A stretch of 64,000 bases of DNA from Acanthosepion esculentum (GCA_964036315.1 OZ038480.1:8947703-9011702); one strand, 5' to 3'. Shown: positions 1-10,353, counted from the stretch's first letter. Numbers and translations: made by a program. The notes: generated from the sequence alone by a model not told the origin.

Positions 1-216
1 ACATCGATAATTCCAGTTGTAGTTGGAGCACGAGGATTGAGTCGAAAAGCTTCGGATAGACTCATTAAAGGGATTCCTCGTAGCCCATGCCTTAAAGAAA
101 TACAAAAAATGGACTCACAAATTCAGCTCATACATTACGAAGACATTTATCTACTTAAAATATTTGTGACTTTGTTTTTTTTTTGTTGCAAAGATGATCA
201 CTGGAAAATGTCCTGA
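1..216 (+). pseudogene. C-terminal tail of a non-LTR retrotransposon reverse transcriptase, cut by the left window edge
   Basis: Frame 1 is open from the first base to a TGA at 214-216. The first 50 or so residues contain the phrase IIPVVVGARGLSRK, followed by a charged segment and a KEIQKMDSQIQLIH-like end. In many invertebrate LINE reverse transcriptases a conserved IPVVVGALG phrase lies just before the C-terminus, so I read this as the last part of the RT ORF. The final residues (FVTLFFFCCKDD...) look like read-through into 3' UTR, suggesting the original stop is lost. A trinucleotide tract about 70 bases downstream fits the simple-repeat 3' tails of some LINEs. The catalytic part would lie outside the window. 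Family assignment within LINEs is uncertain. Confidence 0.6.
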
Positions 217-285
217 AGCCATTTTTGACCTTAGGTCACTGGTTAGGACCCGGAAGGAAATGTGTATGCAACATAAATAAAAGGA

Positions 286-330
286 AATAATAATAATAAT
301 AATAATAATTATTATTATTATTATTATTAA
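286..330. repeat. Palindromic trinucleotide microsatellite (AAT)n(ATT)n
   Basis: About eight AAT units run directly into about seven ATT units, so the tract is self-complementary and could form a hairpin. It lies just after the RT tail and may be part of that element's 3' end. Confidence 0.9.
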
Positions 331-554
331 CAACAGCTGCAGCAAGGCGTGAACGTAGTAATAATTGGGTAAGTGTCTAGGCGCGCTATAAACCCGTTAA
401 CAGTTGGAAAGCCTTGGTTTGTCTAAGACATCTCCAAGAGAAGCTGACCTCTCTAAACCTTGGTTTGCAATCCACCCAGTGTTGTTGCCACGTACAAAGT
501 ACTCTTGGGACAGAATAACCCAATAAAAACCAACTCATTGTCCAATGACAGAAA

Positions 555-921
555 TCTATATAAATATATAAAGTTGTAGTCTCTGTCCGTTTGTTATCGA
601 ACTCCTGATATGGTTTTGGAGATAGACCCTTATAACCATATATATACTGAAACTACATTAACGCGTATACTTGGATAAGTCTATTGCAGTTTGATCACTG
701 ATATTTTTTTGCTTTCATTTAAGTTAAATTTAAATTTGAACAAGGCAATGGCTCCTATCCAAAATATAGAATGAGAAAGATGGAGGTCACGTCGTCACGA
801 TCATTGGATAATATTGAAATGAATTATTTTTCTCCACAAATTATAACAATGATTTAAAATCAGTCATCATTTTCTTACAAAAAAATGATGATACGCATCA
901 AGGCGCGGGTAATTCGGCTAG
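555..921 (+). mobile_element. Short non-autonomous Helitron
   Basis: The element starts with TCTATATAAATATATAAAG directly after an A and ends with GGCTAG directly before a T, the A|TC...CTRR|T arrangement of Helitrons, which make no target duplication. A 5-bp hairpin (TGATG, loop of five, CATCA) ends about 20 bases before the CTAG end, then a GC-rich stretch GGCGCGGGTAATTCGG follows. At 367 bp there is no room for Rep/helicase and no coding sequence is visible. A longer element near 59.8-61.06 kb has closely matching ends (TCTATATC start, CGGCTGG end), which strengthens the call. Confidence 0.6.
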
Positions 922-1562
922 TAAATAATGAAATAATAAACTGCTATTGCTGTGATTTCGTCGAAAGGAGATCAGATAGGGGCGACCGGAAGAGTGATGG
1001 TCAAGAACAGCAGTTGTAGAGAAGAAAATCTACCCTACTTGTTCGTATGGAAGTCATAAATGGCAATAAATTTTCATGGATTTGAACCATGTTTTCATTA
1101 AACTATAAATAATTTAAATTTCATCATCCTCTTCAATTCTTAGTTTTAATAACCGGAAAGCATTTCACAAAACTTTTCAAGTATCCACACATTTTTGAAA
1201 ATTTAGTTTTCCATTGTATTTTTATTGCAGTAATGAACACAAATATTATAATGAATTTATTCTTTTGTTAAGACTAACAAGAGAATAAACGTCGCCAAGA
1301 TGTCAACGATCAAAGTTTCCTGGTTGCTATTGATCTATTACAAATGGAAACACAACGTCAACTTTCTTTTAAATTTTAATTTTCCGGTGGCTAAAAAAGT
1401 CATATGCAAAAATGTTCATTTATTTTTTTAAATCGAGTTCACTGTAATCATGACAGTAAATCCACTAAAACACAAGTTGTTACTGGCTGTGGAAGAATTA
1501 GAACACAGAAAAATTACCCAGGAGTGGGAACAAAAGAAGAGTAATCAGGAGGACAATAGATA
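922..1562. other. No gene recognised
   Basis: AT-rich sequence with many stops in all frames. I see no element ends, RNA gene or repeat that I can support. Confidence 0.5.
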
Positions 1563-1700
1563 GCGATTGACATTACATTTAACTTTTTGAAGATTAAAGT
1601 TGGCTGGAAATCATGGAGACGGAAGGGAGTTCCACAAGCAAGAAGTACGAGAAAAGAAACAGTTAGCATAGAACCCACTGTTACATCTAACAAACTCAAC
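1563..1700 (-). pseudogene. Diverged 3' fragment of the Jockey-like LINE
   Basis: The plus strand holds GGAAGGGAGTTCCACA and ACATCTAACA in the same order and spacing as in the LINE at 5.14-5.28 kb, where they encode the last part of the RT ORF on the minus strand. The match is at nucleotide level; the reading frame is broken. It is older or faster evolving than the other copies in the window and has no poly(A) of its own. It abuts a fragment of the 107-bp SINE tail. Confidence 0.55.
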
Positions 1701-1716
1701 TATAAATTAATGATAC

Positions 1717-1772
1717 CTTGTAATAAATATGGCGACAAAGATGAGGACAATAGTCCGAACAATGTAAATAGT
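1717..1772 (+). repeat. Solitary fragment of the 107-bp SINE-tail monomer
   Basis: TGTAATAAATATGGCGACAA and AGGACAATAGTCCGAA, followed by AATGTAAATAGT, match the monomer of the array at 54.06-56.69 kb. It shows that the tail also occurs dispersed. Confidence 0.75.
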
Positions 1773-2119
1773 AGACCTTCCTTCGTTGGTGCAATTATAT
1801 TTTTCTCCTCCCAATTTTTTATTCTGTCCGTTTAACCTCGTTCCATTCTAAATCAAGTTTATTAAACATTCAAAAACAAAATTTGCGAGACAAGCAATGC
1901 AGGCTGTTTTCCTCTCTCATATATACACCAAATAATTTTGTAGTAGCTTAATAAATAAATATAAATTAGGATTTGAATCGATCATTCTCAAGGTAAGCCG
2001 ACAATTCCTACTGCGACGATTGGGGATATAATGTCTTCCTAAACTCCAAACCCATTGTTGCCTTGTCGCAGCTAGGCTGAAAATAATGTTAAAATTTACA
2101 GAATTTCACTGCACATGTA

Positions 2120-2351
2120 TTGGGTTGGTGCATAATTATCAGGCGTTTTTGTAGGCGATGTTTTTGTTAATAAAAATGCTGTTTTGTTTACTTTTTTAAT
2201 AAAAATATTTTATTTTCAGGTTATAAAAATGCGTATCGATAACCATACGCTCCGGAATAATCATTTTAAAACGTTATTGTTGAACTGTTATGTTTCTCTT
2301 TTCATAATAAATATTGTTTTAAAAACGCCTGATAAATATACACCAACCCAA
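2120..2351. mobile_element. Mariner-type MITE
   Basis: The left end is TTGGGTTGGTGCATAATTAT after a TA, continuing into CAGGCGTTTTTG; the right end is the inverted equivalent, ACGCCTGATAAATATACACC then AACCCAA. Terminal repeats of about 33 bp with a few mismatches and a GGTTGGTGC core are typical of mariner-derived MITEs. The right flank is TC and not TA, so one target copy has mutated. The 232-bp body carries no transposase. Confidence 0.75.
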
Positions 2352-2816
2352 TCGAAAAACTATTTTCTTTGTAAGAACTAGTAATTCATCTTGTCCTTGT
2401 ATCTCGAATAAACCACACATTTTGTTTCTAGTAATACGCAAATTAATACATCCTAGCAAAACTCCGCTTGATGTTGTTCGTTAATTTAGCGCGGAAGGGG
2501 ATTTAGGCGAAATTATTCAAAGTGAATGAGCAAAAGCTTCAAGTATGGCGTGGGAGTTCAATTTGAGTTATTACGATGGAAAACACAAAGCTGAAAACCT
2601 GCCATAATTCCGCTCAAAAGCATAGATGTCCGCGCTTTTGACAGCAGCCAAGAGCCCGTTGCGGCTAACGGTCTTCACTGTTATTTGGTTTAGTTATTTA
2701 GTTCTTTTATGTTTTTGCTCTTTATTGTAAAAACGCCAACACTTGTATCGCCTACAGAAATGTGCAGCATGTGGGAAAAAAACGTTTTTATTAAACACAT
2801 TCACTCACACATACGC

Positions 2817-2960
<144 letters not shown>

Positions 2961-3186
2961 TGGGGGGTAAAAAATATTCGTACACATATAAATTTTTAAC
3001 TTATTGTATTTCCCAAGTAATGAATAGACATACTTTTCATATAATTAATGGTACACAGATCCGTAATAACTAAATAGAAAGCAGAAGAATTTTTGATTTG
3101 ATAGAAATAAATGCCATTTATCTATTATAATGGGCGAAAAATGTATTCGTACAATACCATAAAGAAAAGAAAGCATAATCTTCATT

Positions 3187-4069
3187 TAATACTTTGTAGA
3201 ATCGCCATTATTCACTTTTACAGCAACCAACCTCTTCTTGTAGTTCTCAATGATTTTCAAATTTTAGTTGGAATTTGTTCCATTTTCCCTCACATATGGT
3301 TTTCAGATTCGGAATGTTTGTTGAAACTCTCGATTGGATTTGAATTTTCAAATAACGCCACAGATTCTCGATTACATTTAAATCTGGGGACTGACTTGGC
3401 CATTTCAGGATATTTAGATTATTTTTAGCAAGCCATATCTTTGTAGATTTTGCAGTGTGCTTAAGATCATTATCTTGTTGGAAGATCTAATCAGGAGGAA
3501 GTTCAAGACTTTCAACCGAAATCATTAAATTTGCTTTCAAAATATTTTGATATGCTGCGGCATTCATTCTACTATATATTACTGATATGTTGCCAGCGCC
3601 TTTTGCAAAAAAAAACATTCCCAAACAATGATGCTGCCTCACCAAATTCCACTGTTGGAACTATGTTCTTTTGTTTGAAGTCATCACCACCATTCCTTCA
3701 TACATGATTTCTAGAATTACGTCCAAACAACTCAATTTTAGTTTCGTCTATCCATAATACTCTTTCCCAATTCGATTTTTCTTTATCCTTATGTTCACGA
3801 ACAAATTTCAACACGGCATCTCTGTGTCTTTTCAATAGCAGCAGAGTTTTCCAAGGGGAGCGTGACTTCAGATTGTCGCTATGAATTTCATTGCTTATTG
3901 TTCGTTTAGTGACACAAATTCTGATGACAGACAAGGTACTGTGATTAAGCTTGTTATCTAATTGTTCTTGTGTTCGAACAAATCTTTTCTTTTCTTGACA
4001 CAGAGTGTATAGAATCTGTCCAAATCTTCTGTAATACACTACCCCGATTAATCCGACCCAGAAAATCAA
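3187..4069 (-). pseudogene. Tc1-like DD34E transposase pseudogene
   Basis: Read on the minus strand, 4069-3698 is open and ends in SNWERVLWIDETKIELFG, the first catalytic Asp region of Tc1 transposases. Further on, with a frame change near 3690-3600 and in-frame stops, come FQQDNDLKHTAKS (second Asp, near 3473) and WPSQSPDLNVIENLW (Glu near 3368). The two sites are 34 residues apart, the DD34E spacing. The tail ends NNGDSTKY before a stop at 3189-3187, as in the family. The N-terminal DNA-binding region is poorly preserved. Frameshifts and stops make it inactive. The sequence GGGGTAAAAAATATTCGTAC at 2963 could be the 3' terminal repeat; I did not find its partner. Confidence 0.8.
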
Positions 4070-4085
4070 ATAGATTATCTACTAC

Positions 4086-4441
4086 AAAAAATTTAAAACA
4101 GCTAACCTTATCCTCAAAAATAAAAAGACACCAGTAAAATCAAAATTACAACGAACGAACATTATTTACAAGTTCAAATGCCCCTTAAGGAACTGCGTTC
4201 CTGATCAAACGGAACTCATAATCATCTGTCACACTATATGCCTATCCAGACGCCTTACGTTCCACCTACCCGACCAAAGTTCCATTAGAACCCTTTTAAA
4301 CATACACACACACAAACTAACCAGACTCCATCCGAAACATACTAGTAGAAAATACAAACATAATAACCTCATCCACATGTAAAAAAAGATTAAAAATAAT
4401 GGAAGCCTTAATAATCAAAAAGAAAAAAGACAACACTCAAT
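4086..4441 (+). pseudogene. Penelope-like element GIY-YIG endonuclease remnant
   Basis: The frame through 4098-4380 reads TPVKSKLQRTNIIYKFKCPL, then NCVPDQTEL, a decayed segment where the YIG part should be, and LSRRLTFHLPDQSSI. NIIYKFKCP and LSRRLTFH are typical of the GIY-YIG domain that follows the RT in Penelope-like elements; the SRR arginine is retained while the YIG core reads ICHTIC. After a stop at about 4381 the neighbouring frame gives KIMEALIIKKKKDN to a stop at 4441, matching the usual LEALYIKKK end. There is no RT part: the fragment begins directly beside the Tc1 pseudogene. Broken and inactive. Confidence 0.65.
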
Positions 4442-4519
4442 AATATGAACTATGAACACGGCCACAACCCATACATCCATTTAAAAAGCAAAAATAAAAT
4501 CATCCTTGATAATCGCTAA

Positions 4520-4620
4520 AAGTATAGTCGAAAGCGCTGGGAATTACAGAACATTTGGACAGTTTCTAACAACACTGAGTCCACAAAAGAAAACACTTAT
4601 TCGGACACAAGAAAAATTAT
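4520..4620 (+). pseudogene. Second, inverted fragment of the Tc1 N-terminal region
   Basis: NYRTFGQFLTTLSPQKKT and LIRTQEKL resemble YYRRFGQILYTLCQEKKR and VRTQEQL at the start of the minus-strand Tc1 reading at 4.0 kb, and the DNA also aligns (AGAxxATTTGGACAG). The two pieces face each other across the Penelope remnant. It is too short to assign further. Confidence 0.4.
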
Positions 4621-4902
4621 ATATATATATACATAGCCATCTACGGACGGTCTGTTTTGGTGTATCACAACTCATCAGTGAGGATAGACATCCGATTGCC
4701 TCAAACCAGGATCGAATCACGACTGATCTGTTATCAGTCGGAGATTTTTCCCCTAAGCTGCCGGGTCTCGACAGAGAAAAAGGTGAATTTTTACGTATTT
4801 CCTTTTGAATAAACACGCCAGTGACTTAGAGTGCTCGATTCAGAGAAAAGCTTTGCATTATCAGCAGCAGCATTCACGCAGTCACTTTATTTCGGGTCGT
4901 GT
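4621..4902. other. Unassigned segment
   Basis: A short TA run and a stretch with two loose inverted motifs (ATCAGTG, GACTGATC). I could not assign it to an element. Confidence 0.4.
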
Positions 4903-7066
4903 ATTTTTTTTTTTAAGCGTATCACCCCAAGCAAGGCTGGAGGCCATTAGCACGCAATGGGTTATAGAAGGGTTGGAGGAAGAGCAGATAGGAGTGGTAA
5001 AGGAGAGGATGTGGAGACATAGAAAGACAGTGGATCGATCAAGGCAAGGGGGTTACAGAAGATTAGGAGCGAGAGCAGATAGGAATGAAAGGTGAAAGGA
5101 TGTGGAGAAGGGAAGTGGATAGATCAAGGCAACTGGAGATGTCGATTGATGTTACACTTAAATAGTTGGAGATTGTATTTGTCAGGGAAACAGGAATAGG
5201 GAAGGGAGTTCCACAGGCGAGATGTGCGAGACATGAAGCTATTGGAGTAGAAGAGACGTCTACATCTAACAGTTTCAACGGTGAAGGGGTGGGAACGGGA
5301 TGCCAGCCTCGTAGGACGTTTAAATTCATGAGGCCTAGGGACAAGCGAAAGCAGATCCTTGGAGCAATTACCGTGAAAGTATTTGTAAAAAAGACAGAGC
5401 GAGGCAACATCGCGTCTGTGAGAGAGCGACTGCAGACGAGATGACAGATCAGGGCCAATCACATTGCATATCCGTCTCTGGATCTTATTAAGAACCCTGA
5501 GGCAAACAGCAGGAGCTCCAGACCATATATGGCAGCAATACTCCATGCAAGGGCGAATGGTCGTTTTATAGACTTGGAGGATCGATTCCGGGGAGAAAAA
5601 TTTCCTGCCTCGGCACAGGGAACCAACTTTCCTTGCGGTGGATGATGCAACTGACTCGATGTATTTGTTCCATCTCAGATCAGCGGACAGCGTGAGACCG
5701 AGCAGCCGCAGAGAGGAGCTCTCGAGAAGTTGCTCTTCAGACATTCTAATGGGATGCAGGGATGGATCCTTGTGGTGGTTAATAGAGAGCAGTTTTGTTT
5801 TACAGGCGTTAAAGTTAACCATCCATTTCTCGCCCCAGGTCACAACCGATTGGAAGTCCTTTTCTATTTGAACTGCCAGGTTAACTTTGTAAGCATCACT
5901 AGATTTGTGTTTGAGGCAGGAGTAAATTGTGGTGTCGTCAGCATAGATACCGACTTGGGAGTCTATGGCGTCAGGAAGGTCGTTTATAAATATGAGGAAC
6001 AGAGTAGGGCCTAGGATGGAGCCTTGAGGAATACCTGCGTTAGTGGGATAGGAGCTGGAGATGAATCCATTGAGAACGGCCTTCAATTCACGGTTTGACA
6101 GGAATGATTGTATTAGGTCAAACAATCGACCTGTGATACCATAACCCTGGAGCTTGCGAAGAAGGCCGACATGCCAAACTCTATCAAACGCTTTGGAGAT
6201 GTCTCGGGCCACGGCACGAGCTTCACCGTTATTATGAATAGCTTGGTAGACAAATTCAGTGATGGCCGTAAGCACATCGGCCGTAGATCGGGCAAAGCGG
6301 AAACCATACTGCTTGTCTAAGAGCAGATCATGGGATATCAGATGATTAATCAATTCGGTGTTGATAATGGCCTCGAAGAGGGGTAGGAGACTGATAGGAC
6401 GGTAATTGGAAGGGTCGGAGGGGTCACCAGAGTTCTTAAAGACAGGAACAATGGTTGAGGACTTCCAGCAGTCAGGTAAACAAGACTCCTTGAGGCAGCG
6501 GTTGTATAATTTAGAGAGGGCAGGCGCGCATTTCTTCAGGACAATGGCTGGTATCCCGTCACCGCCAGTAGCCTTGTGGTGATCTAAGTTAGAAATAATG
6601 CCCAATACCAACGACGGGGATATGTGCAATCCGTTCAAAAGGACCTCGGTTCTGGGAGGGAAATCGGGGATGGGTACCCCGGAAGAGTCTAGCGTTGAAT
6701 TGGAAGAAAACTTCCGAGCAAAGCATTCGGCCTTGTCGGCAGAGGTGGTCAGAACCTCAAACTGATTGAACAGGGGAGGAATGGAGGGTTTGTTATTGTT
6801 CAGAACGCGCTTTAATCTTTGGAGCCAAATTTGCGGGATGCAATACGTTCCTTCATCCGAGCAGCAAATAGTGACTTGGAATCGTCGAGGATACGCTTAC
6901 ACTCGTTACGGGCTGAGGTAAATAGGCGTCTATTACAGTCAGACATATCACTACGAAAACGGTGGAAGAAGTGGTTCCTATGGGCAATGGCGGCTGAAAA
7001 AGTAGCTGTGAACCAGGGGGAGGAGTGCGGTTTGACCTTGAATTTCCTTAGCATAATGAGCAGCCA
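4903..7066 (-). mobile_element. 5'-truncated Jockey-like LINE with poly(A) tail
   Basis: On the minus strand the element runs from about 7066 to the oligo-T run at 4903-4914, its poly(A) tail. The first part of the ORF (endonuclease) is missing, as expected of incomplete target-primed reverse transcription. The 3' UTR (5123-4915) contains about two copies of a ~91-bp unit with the phrase AGAGCAGATAGGA. The last bases before the tail, TTGGGGTGATACGCTT, recur at the ends of the copies at 16.1 and 36.2 kb, so all three share one 3' end. The poly(A) argues for a Jockey-type LINE; I did not compare it with a reference library. Confidence 0.85.
5124..7066 (-). pseudogene. LINE reverse transcriptase, almost intact, one frameshift
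   Basis: An open frame ending at 5124 encodes the RT. Counting from residue 1 at 6638 (the frame continues upstream): KATGGDGIP at 22-30, NYRPISLLP at 78-86, the catalytic ARDISKAFDRVW at 144-155 (Asp 146), GIPQGSILGP at 202-211, and the YADD box at 232-235. It ends NRHLQLP. Both aspartate motifs survive. The codon at 6638 is TTG, not a real start; the frame stays open to about 6820. There a shift of frame joins it to the preceding segment (7066-6812), whose residues HSSPWFTATFSAA...RIASRKFGSKD form the linker before the RT. The Leu usual before DISKAF is Arg here. No endonuclease domain remains, so it cannot be autonomous. Confidence 0.85.
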
Positions 7067-7096
7067 CGTATACTTTCTTGATATGTATATAATATG

Positions 7097-7414
7097 GAGA
7101 AAACAACTGAAAAGTTGCAAATTAAAAAAAATCTTTTTTTAGATATAGTTAAAAAAAACTTTTTAAACAACATCTAAAATATTATCGTTAGAAATATTCA
7201 AACACAGTTGCATTCCACATCACCTGACGTCCGCGTCTCGCGACGGACGCTACTTGAAAACAAAATTCTGAATACAGTTATTTAATTTATTTCTGACGAA
7301 AGATCGGGACAGATCTGAAATATCAAATATATATATATATAAAAATATAAATAAATACTTTCACAAAAAAAACATTCAATTTTTTTTAATTTGCAACTTT
7401 TCAGTTGTTTTCTC
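7097..7414. mobile_element. Foldback/MITE element with perfect 36-bp terminal inverted repeats
   Basis: GAGAAAACAACTGAAAAGTT at 7097 continues through GCAAATTAAAAAAAAT to 7132, and its exact reverse complement lies at 7379-7414. Each arm contains its own small palindrome, CAACT-GAAA-AGTTG. The interior is about 246 bp, with a GC-rich hairpin GTCCG...CGGAC near 7231 and a short TA run near 7327. It starts close to where the LINE is truncated. No transposase is present; the superfamily is unknown. Confidence 0.7.
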
Positions 7415-7424
7415 TCTATCTATG

Positions 7425-7430
7425 TATCTA

Positions 7431-7468
<38 letters not shown>
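7425..7468. repeat. (TC)n(TA)n microsatellite
   Basis: TCTCTC units pass into TATATA units directly outside the foldback element. Confidence 0.9.
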
Positions 7469-7792
7469 CCCAAGTATTGGACTGGTGTATACGGAATAAA
7501 TTCCAATAAGCAAAAAATACTATTCTTAAAAGAGTGCTCAATACAGAGTAGAGCAAATATAATTTATTATAATTTATTATAACATCAATATATTAAAAAA
7601 TCACTACAAAAATAGCCATTTTGTTTCAACACTTCTGCTGTCTTATCAAGTGATGCTGTTGAATGTAGAGGGTTTCAAAAGGTTCGTATCGATCAAACAC
7701 CTCTTTCTAGCGGAAATGCTGTTACATAAGCTGGAATGACCAATCAAAATACAAGTATATGAGAATTCAAAAAACTTGACAACGAACCTTGG

Positions 7793-7848
7793 TTATAATA
7801 ATTAATGCTTTAATTTTAGGGTTAACATTAAAGCATTAATTATTATAA
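7793..7848. repeat. Perfect 21-bp inverted repeat, 14-base loop
   Basis: TTATAATAATTAATGCTTTA plus A at 7793-7813 is exactly complementary to 7828-7848. The loop contains TTTTAGGGTTAACA. It may be a tiny foldback element or a structured site. Confidence 0.8.
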
Positions 7849-7895
7849 ACAATCTCCATCTATATAACGATATCAACAATTACAGGCACCCTATA

Positions 7896-8748
7896 CAGGA
7901 TATGATAGATAAACTGTCGTCTAAAGTACGCAAAAATGAAAATAACACTGATATCTCATTTTAACAGATATATTAACCAAAATTACACAAAAAAATATAT
8001 TGAAATACGAAAGAGTACATTTATTCAATAAATTCGACATTGGATTCAACCACAGACTCCAGAAGACTTCGGAATCTTCTGCAACTCTTCCGGACGGTCT
8101 CTTTGTTTAAGTTGGAGAATACTACCTTAATCCTTGCCTCCAGTTCATCTTTCGTGTTACAAGGAGTTTTGTTGGGCTCTCGTTCAACTGCACCCCACAT
8201 CAAATATTCAAGGAAGTTGTAGTCTTGACAGTTAGATGTAAAGAGTGGGGTGGTCGCAGAAATTATCTGGCAGCCATGACTGGGTGCACCTGTTGTTAGA
8301 CATAGAATTTCGAGTAGCCACCCTCTTGACACATGGTAGCATTAGCGCCTCAAGCCACTTGATAAAGCCACCGTGTTGAGACTTAGGCCCTCACCAATAA
8401 ATCCTGGAGTTCTTTTCTTATCAGAACGATCAGGGCGAGTTTTCCGAGCTGCCGTACCTTCGTAATCACCATTAGACTCATCCAACTCTTTCCGAATCCT
8501 TGCTCTGTTCTCAGATTGACACCCAAACACTTTGGAATGTTCGTATTACAGCTTTCGTCGCGAATGCCAGTCAATACAGCATGCTGTTTCCAAATTTCTG
8601 GTGGAGTGAATTGCGACATGGTACTCGTTTTCTCGAAGACGGTGCCCAGCTGACCCTACTATTCTGTGCAGTCGATAGAATAAAATACAAACAATTTGCA
8701 TGGTCAAAATTAAAAATATAAAATTGCGACAATTTATCCATCGCACCC
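7896..8748 (-). mobile_element. Internally deleted mariner-family DNA transposon
   Basis: The ends are inverted repeats: CAGGATATGATAGATAAACT at 7896 against CAGGGTGCGATGGATAAATT read inward from 8748, about 24 bp with six differences, with TATA outside the left end. Transposase remnants in the same orientation lie inside. The right side is buried in a long (TA)n tract. Confidence 0.75.
8021..8619 (-). pseudogene. Deleted mariner-family transposase: N- and C-terminal parts
   Basis: On the minus strand, 8619-8342 encodes, over two frames, an N-terminal part with the phrases RIRKELDESNGDYEGTAARK and RPDRSDKKRTPGF. It then jumps to the C-terminal part (8332-8021), with CTQSWLPDNFCDHPT in one frame and LEYLMWGAVEREPNKTPCNT in another, ending SNVEFIE. 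The part carrying the first two catalytic acidic residues is missing; the third motif appears as QDYNFLEYLMWG. These phrases fit a mariner-like transposase that I know mainly as a repeated family in invertebrate genomes. The deletion plus frameshifts make it inactive, but the element could once have been mobilised in trans. Confidence 0.7.
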
Positions 8749-8749
8749 T

Positions 8750-8750
<1 letters not shown>

Positions 8751-8823
<73 letters not shown>
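8751..8823. repeat. (TA)n microsatellite
   Basis: About 36 uninterrupted TA units, abutting the mariner terminal repeat. Confidence 0.97.
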
Positions 8824-8826
<3 letters not shown>

Positions 8827-8901
8827 CATCCCATTATGTAAATATATATATATGTAAGTACGAGTGTTGTCTCTTTCTCTCTGTTTCTTTCTGTCATTTT
8901 G

Positions 8902-9054
8902 TCATCCCATCAGGACGTAGATGATCATGGCTCTCCACAGTTTTCTGTCTTTTCTATCTCTCACTGATACTTTCTTCTTTACTAATCCATTGCTTGTGCT
9001 GCCAGCCATTTTCATGACTCTTTTTAAGAATATATTACTCGTTGTTCTTCGCAT
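8902..9054 (-). pseudogene. C-terminal end of a second type of LINE reverse transcriptase
   Basis: The minus strand reads MRRTTSNIFLKRVMKMAGST, then SNGLVKKKVSVRDRKDRKLW, RAMIIYVLMG and a stop at 8904-8902. A basic stretch ending in an RK(L)WRAMI phrase and a short tail is the usual end of a common invertebrate LINE RT type. The same end, as RNRILWRPMIV, appears at 63.07-63.1 kb in the LINE at the right edge. Upstream, homology fades in the A-rich region at 9055-9062, probably through a frameshift. Only the tail is left. Confidence 0.5.
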
Positions 9055-9192
9055 TTTTTTTTAACTCGATGATACATTCTCCAACCATTTTGTCTTCATT
9101 TGGTTTTCCAAAATGTTTGGCTGTCTCTTTGTCATTGTTAACAAGCGCCTTTTTATAGTTCATATTCTCTTTACCACTTTATCACTCGTCGT

Positions 9193-9240
9193 CATGTGTG
9201 TGTGCGCGCGCGCTCGCGTGCGTGTGTGTGAGAGAGAGAA
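9193..9240. repeat. (GT)n(GC)n(GT)n(GA)n compound microsatellite
   Basis: Alternating GT, a short GCGCGCGC core and GA units; purine-pyrimidine alternation with Z-DNA potential. Confidence 0.9.
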
Positions 9241-10293
9241 AAACAATTTTTTAACCAGGGTTTACTCATGCGAAAGATTTACACCAAAATGATGAAACTA
9301 TTATATCGCTGTTATTAGCGAAACAGCAGAAAAAATGTTTTTATTCTTCCCATCTTTTTCACCCTTCTTTTCTTTGGCAATTGACACGTACGTTTAGTGA
9401 ACTCAGTCAAGGCTACCTATTCGACTGCTGGTACCTTGGCAGATAATTAAGTGAAAGTTTTTTGTTTTGTTTTTCTACCTAAATTCTTAATAACTCGATG
9501 CATTTCCGCTGATGTCGAAGACCAAATATCAAAAATGATTGTAAAGCTACAGTAGAAAAACTAAACTGATTTCTATATAGGAATTAAAGAACATGGAGGT
9601 TACAAAATAATCGAAATTCGAATGTGGCAAGTGAATTGGTGCAGCGATGCAACGTAGGTTGAGACTATTGAACGCTTTCCGCCATAGAACATCGTTTTGG
9701 TTTCATTTGTTTTCTATAGCATTTTCTTCTAGTATTTTGTTGATTGGCAAAAAAAAAAATGGCTAAAATAAAAAAAATAAAAACTGACATTGTTCTAAAG
9801 AACATAGCGACAGTCACGGTCTGAGCAAGTTTCAACAAATCGAAATGCTGAAAATCTTCAAAAAAAAAAAATCATAATGTGATAAATGCAAAACGTCACC
9901 GGGCCATTACTATCCGAAATTATCTCGTTTTCCTTGAAGTCCATGCCAGCAAATGTTAACAGATTTGAAAATAAAATGCGTTTCCCAAAAATTGATCACT
10001 GCATGCATTAATTTGCTGACAAAACATAAGTAAAAATTGTACTGAAAAAAATATTTTATCTCAGATGTTCTGATTGCCTTAAGAATACCGGAAAACATAC
10101 CGATCGAAACGATGTGTTAAAAATACAACAATGACAACAAACGAAAAGTATTTTCATTCTTGCTGTTTTTGAAGCTTATCTTAGTTTCAGACAAAGCCAC
10201 ACGGTGCGGACCAAATTCACTATTCAAATGTGAATATATTCGTATTTTTAATCTTTATTTCTATACTTTTTTTATTTCGGATGTTTCGAAGTT
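9241..10293. other. No gene recognised
   Basis: AT-rich sequence with no supported element. Confidence 0.5.
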
Positions 10294-10353
10294 AGTGTGT
10301 GTGTGGGTCTGTGTGTGTGTGTGTGTATGTGTGTGAGTGTGTGTGTGTGTGTG
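10294..10353. repeat. (GT)n microsatellite
   Basis: Imperfect GT repeats with GGGTCT and ATGT interruptions, followed by GAAAGAAAAAAAA. Confidence 0.95.

Noticed and set aside
5166..6014. Plus-strand frames over the LINE (and similar at 15.7 and 35.5 kb)
   Set aside because: They are antisense or other-frame shadows of the RT ORF.
7316..7346. TATA-box promoter candidates in TA runs (here and elsewhere)
   Set aside because: TA microsatellites give countless matches and no gene follows any of them.
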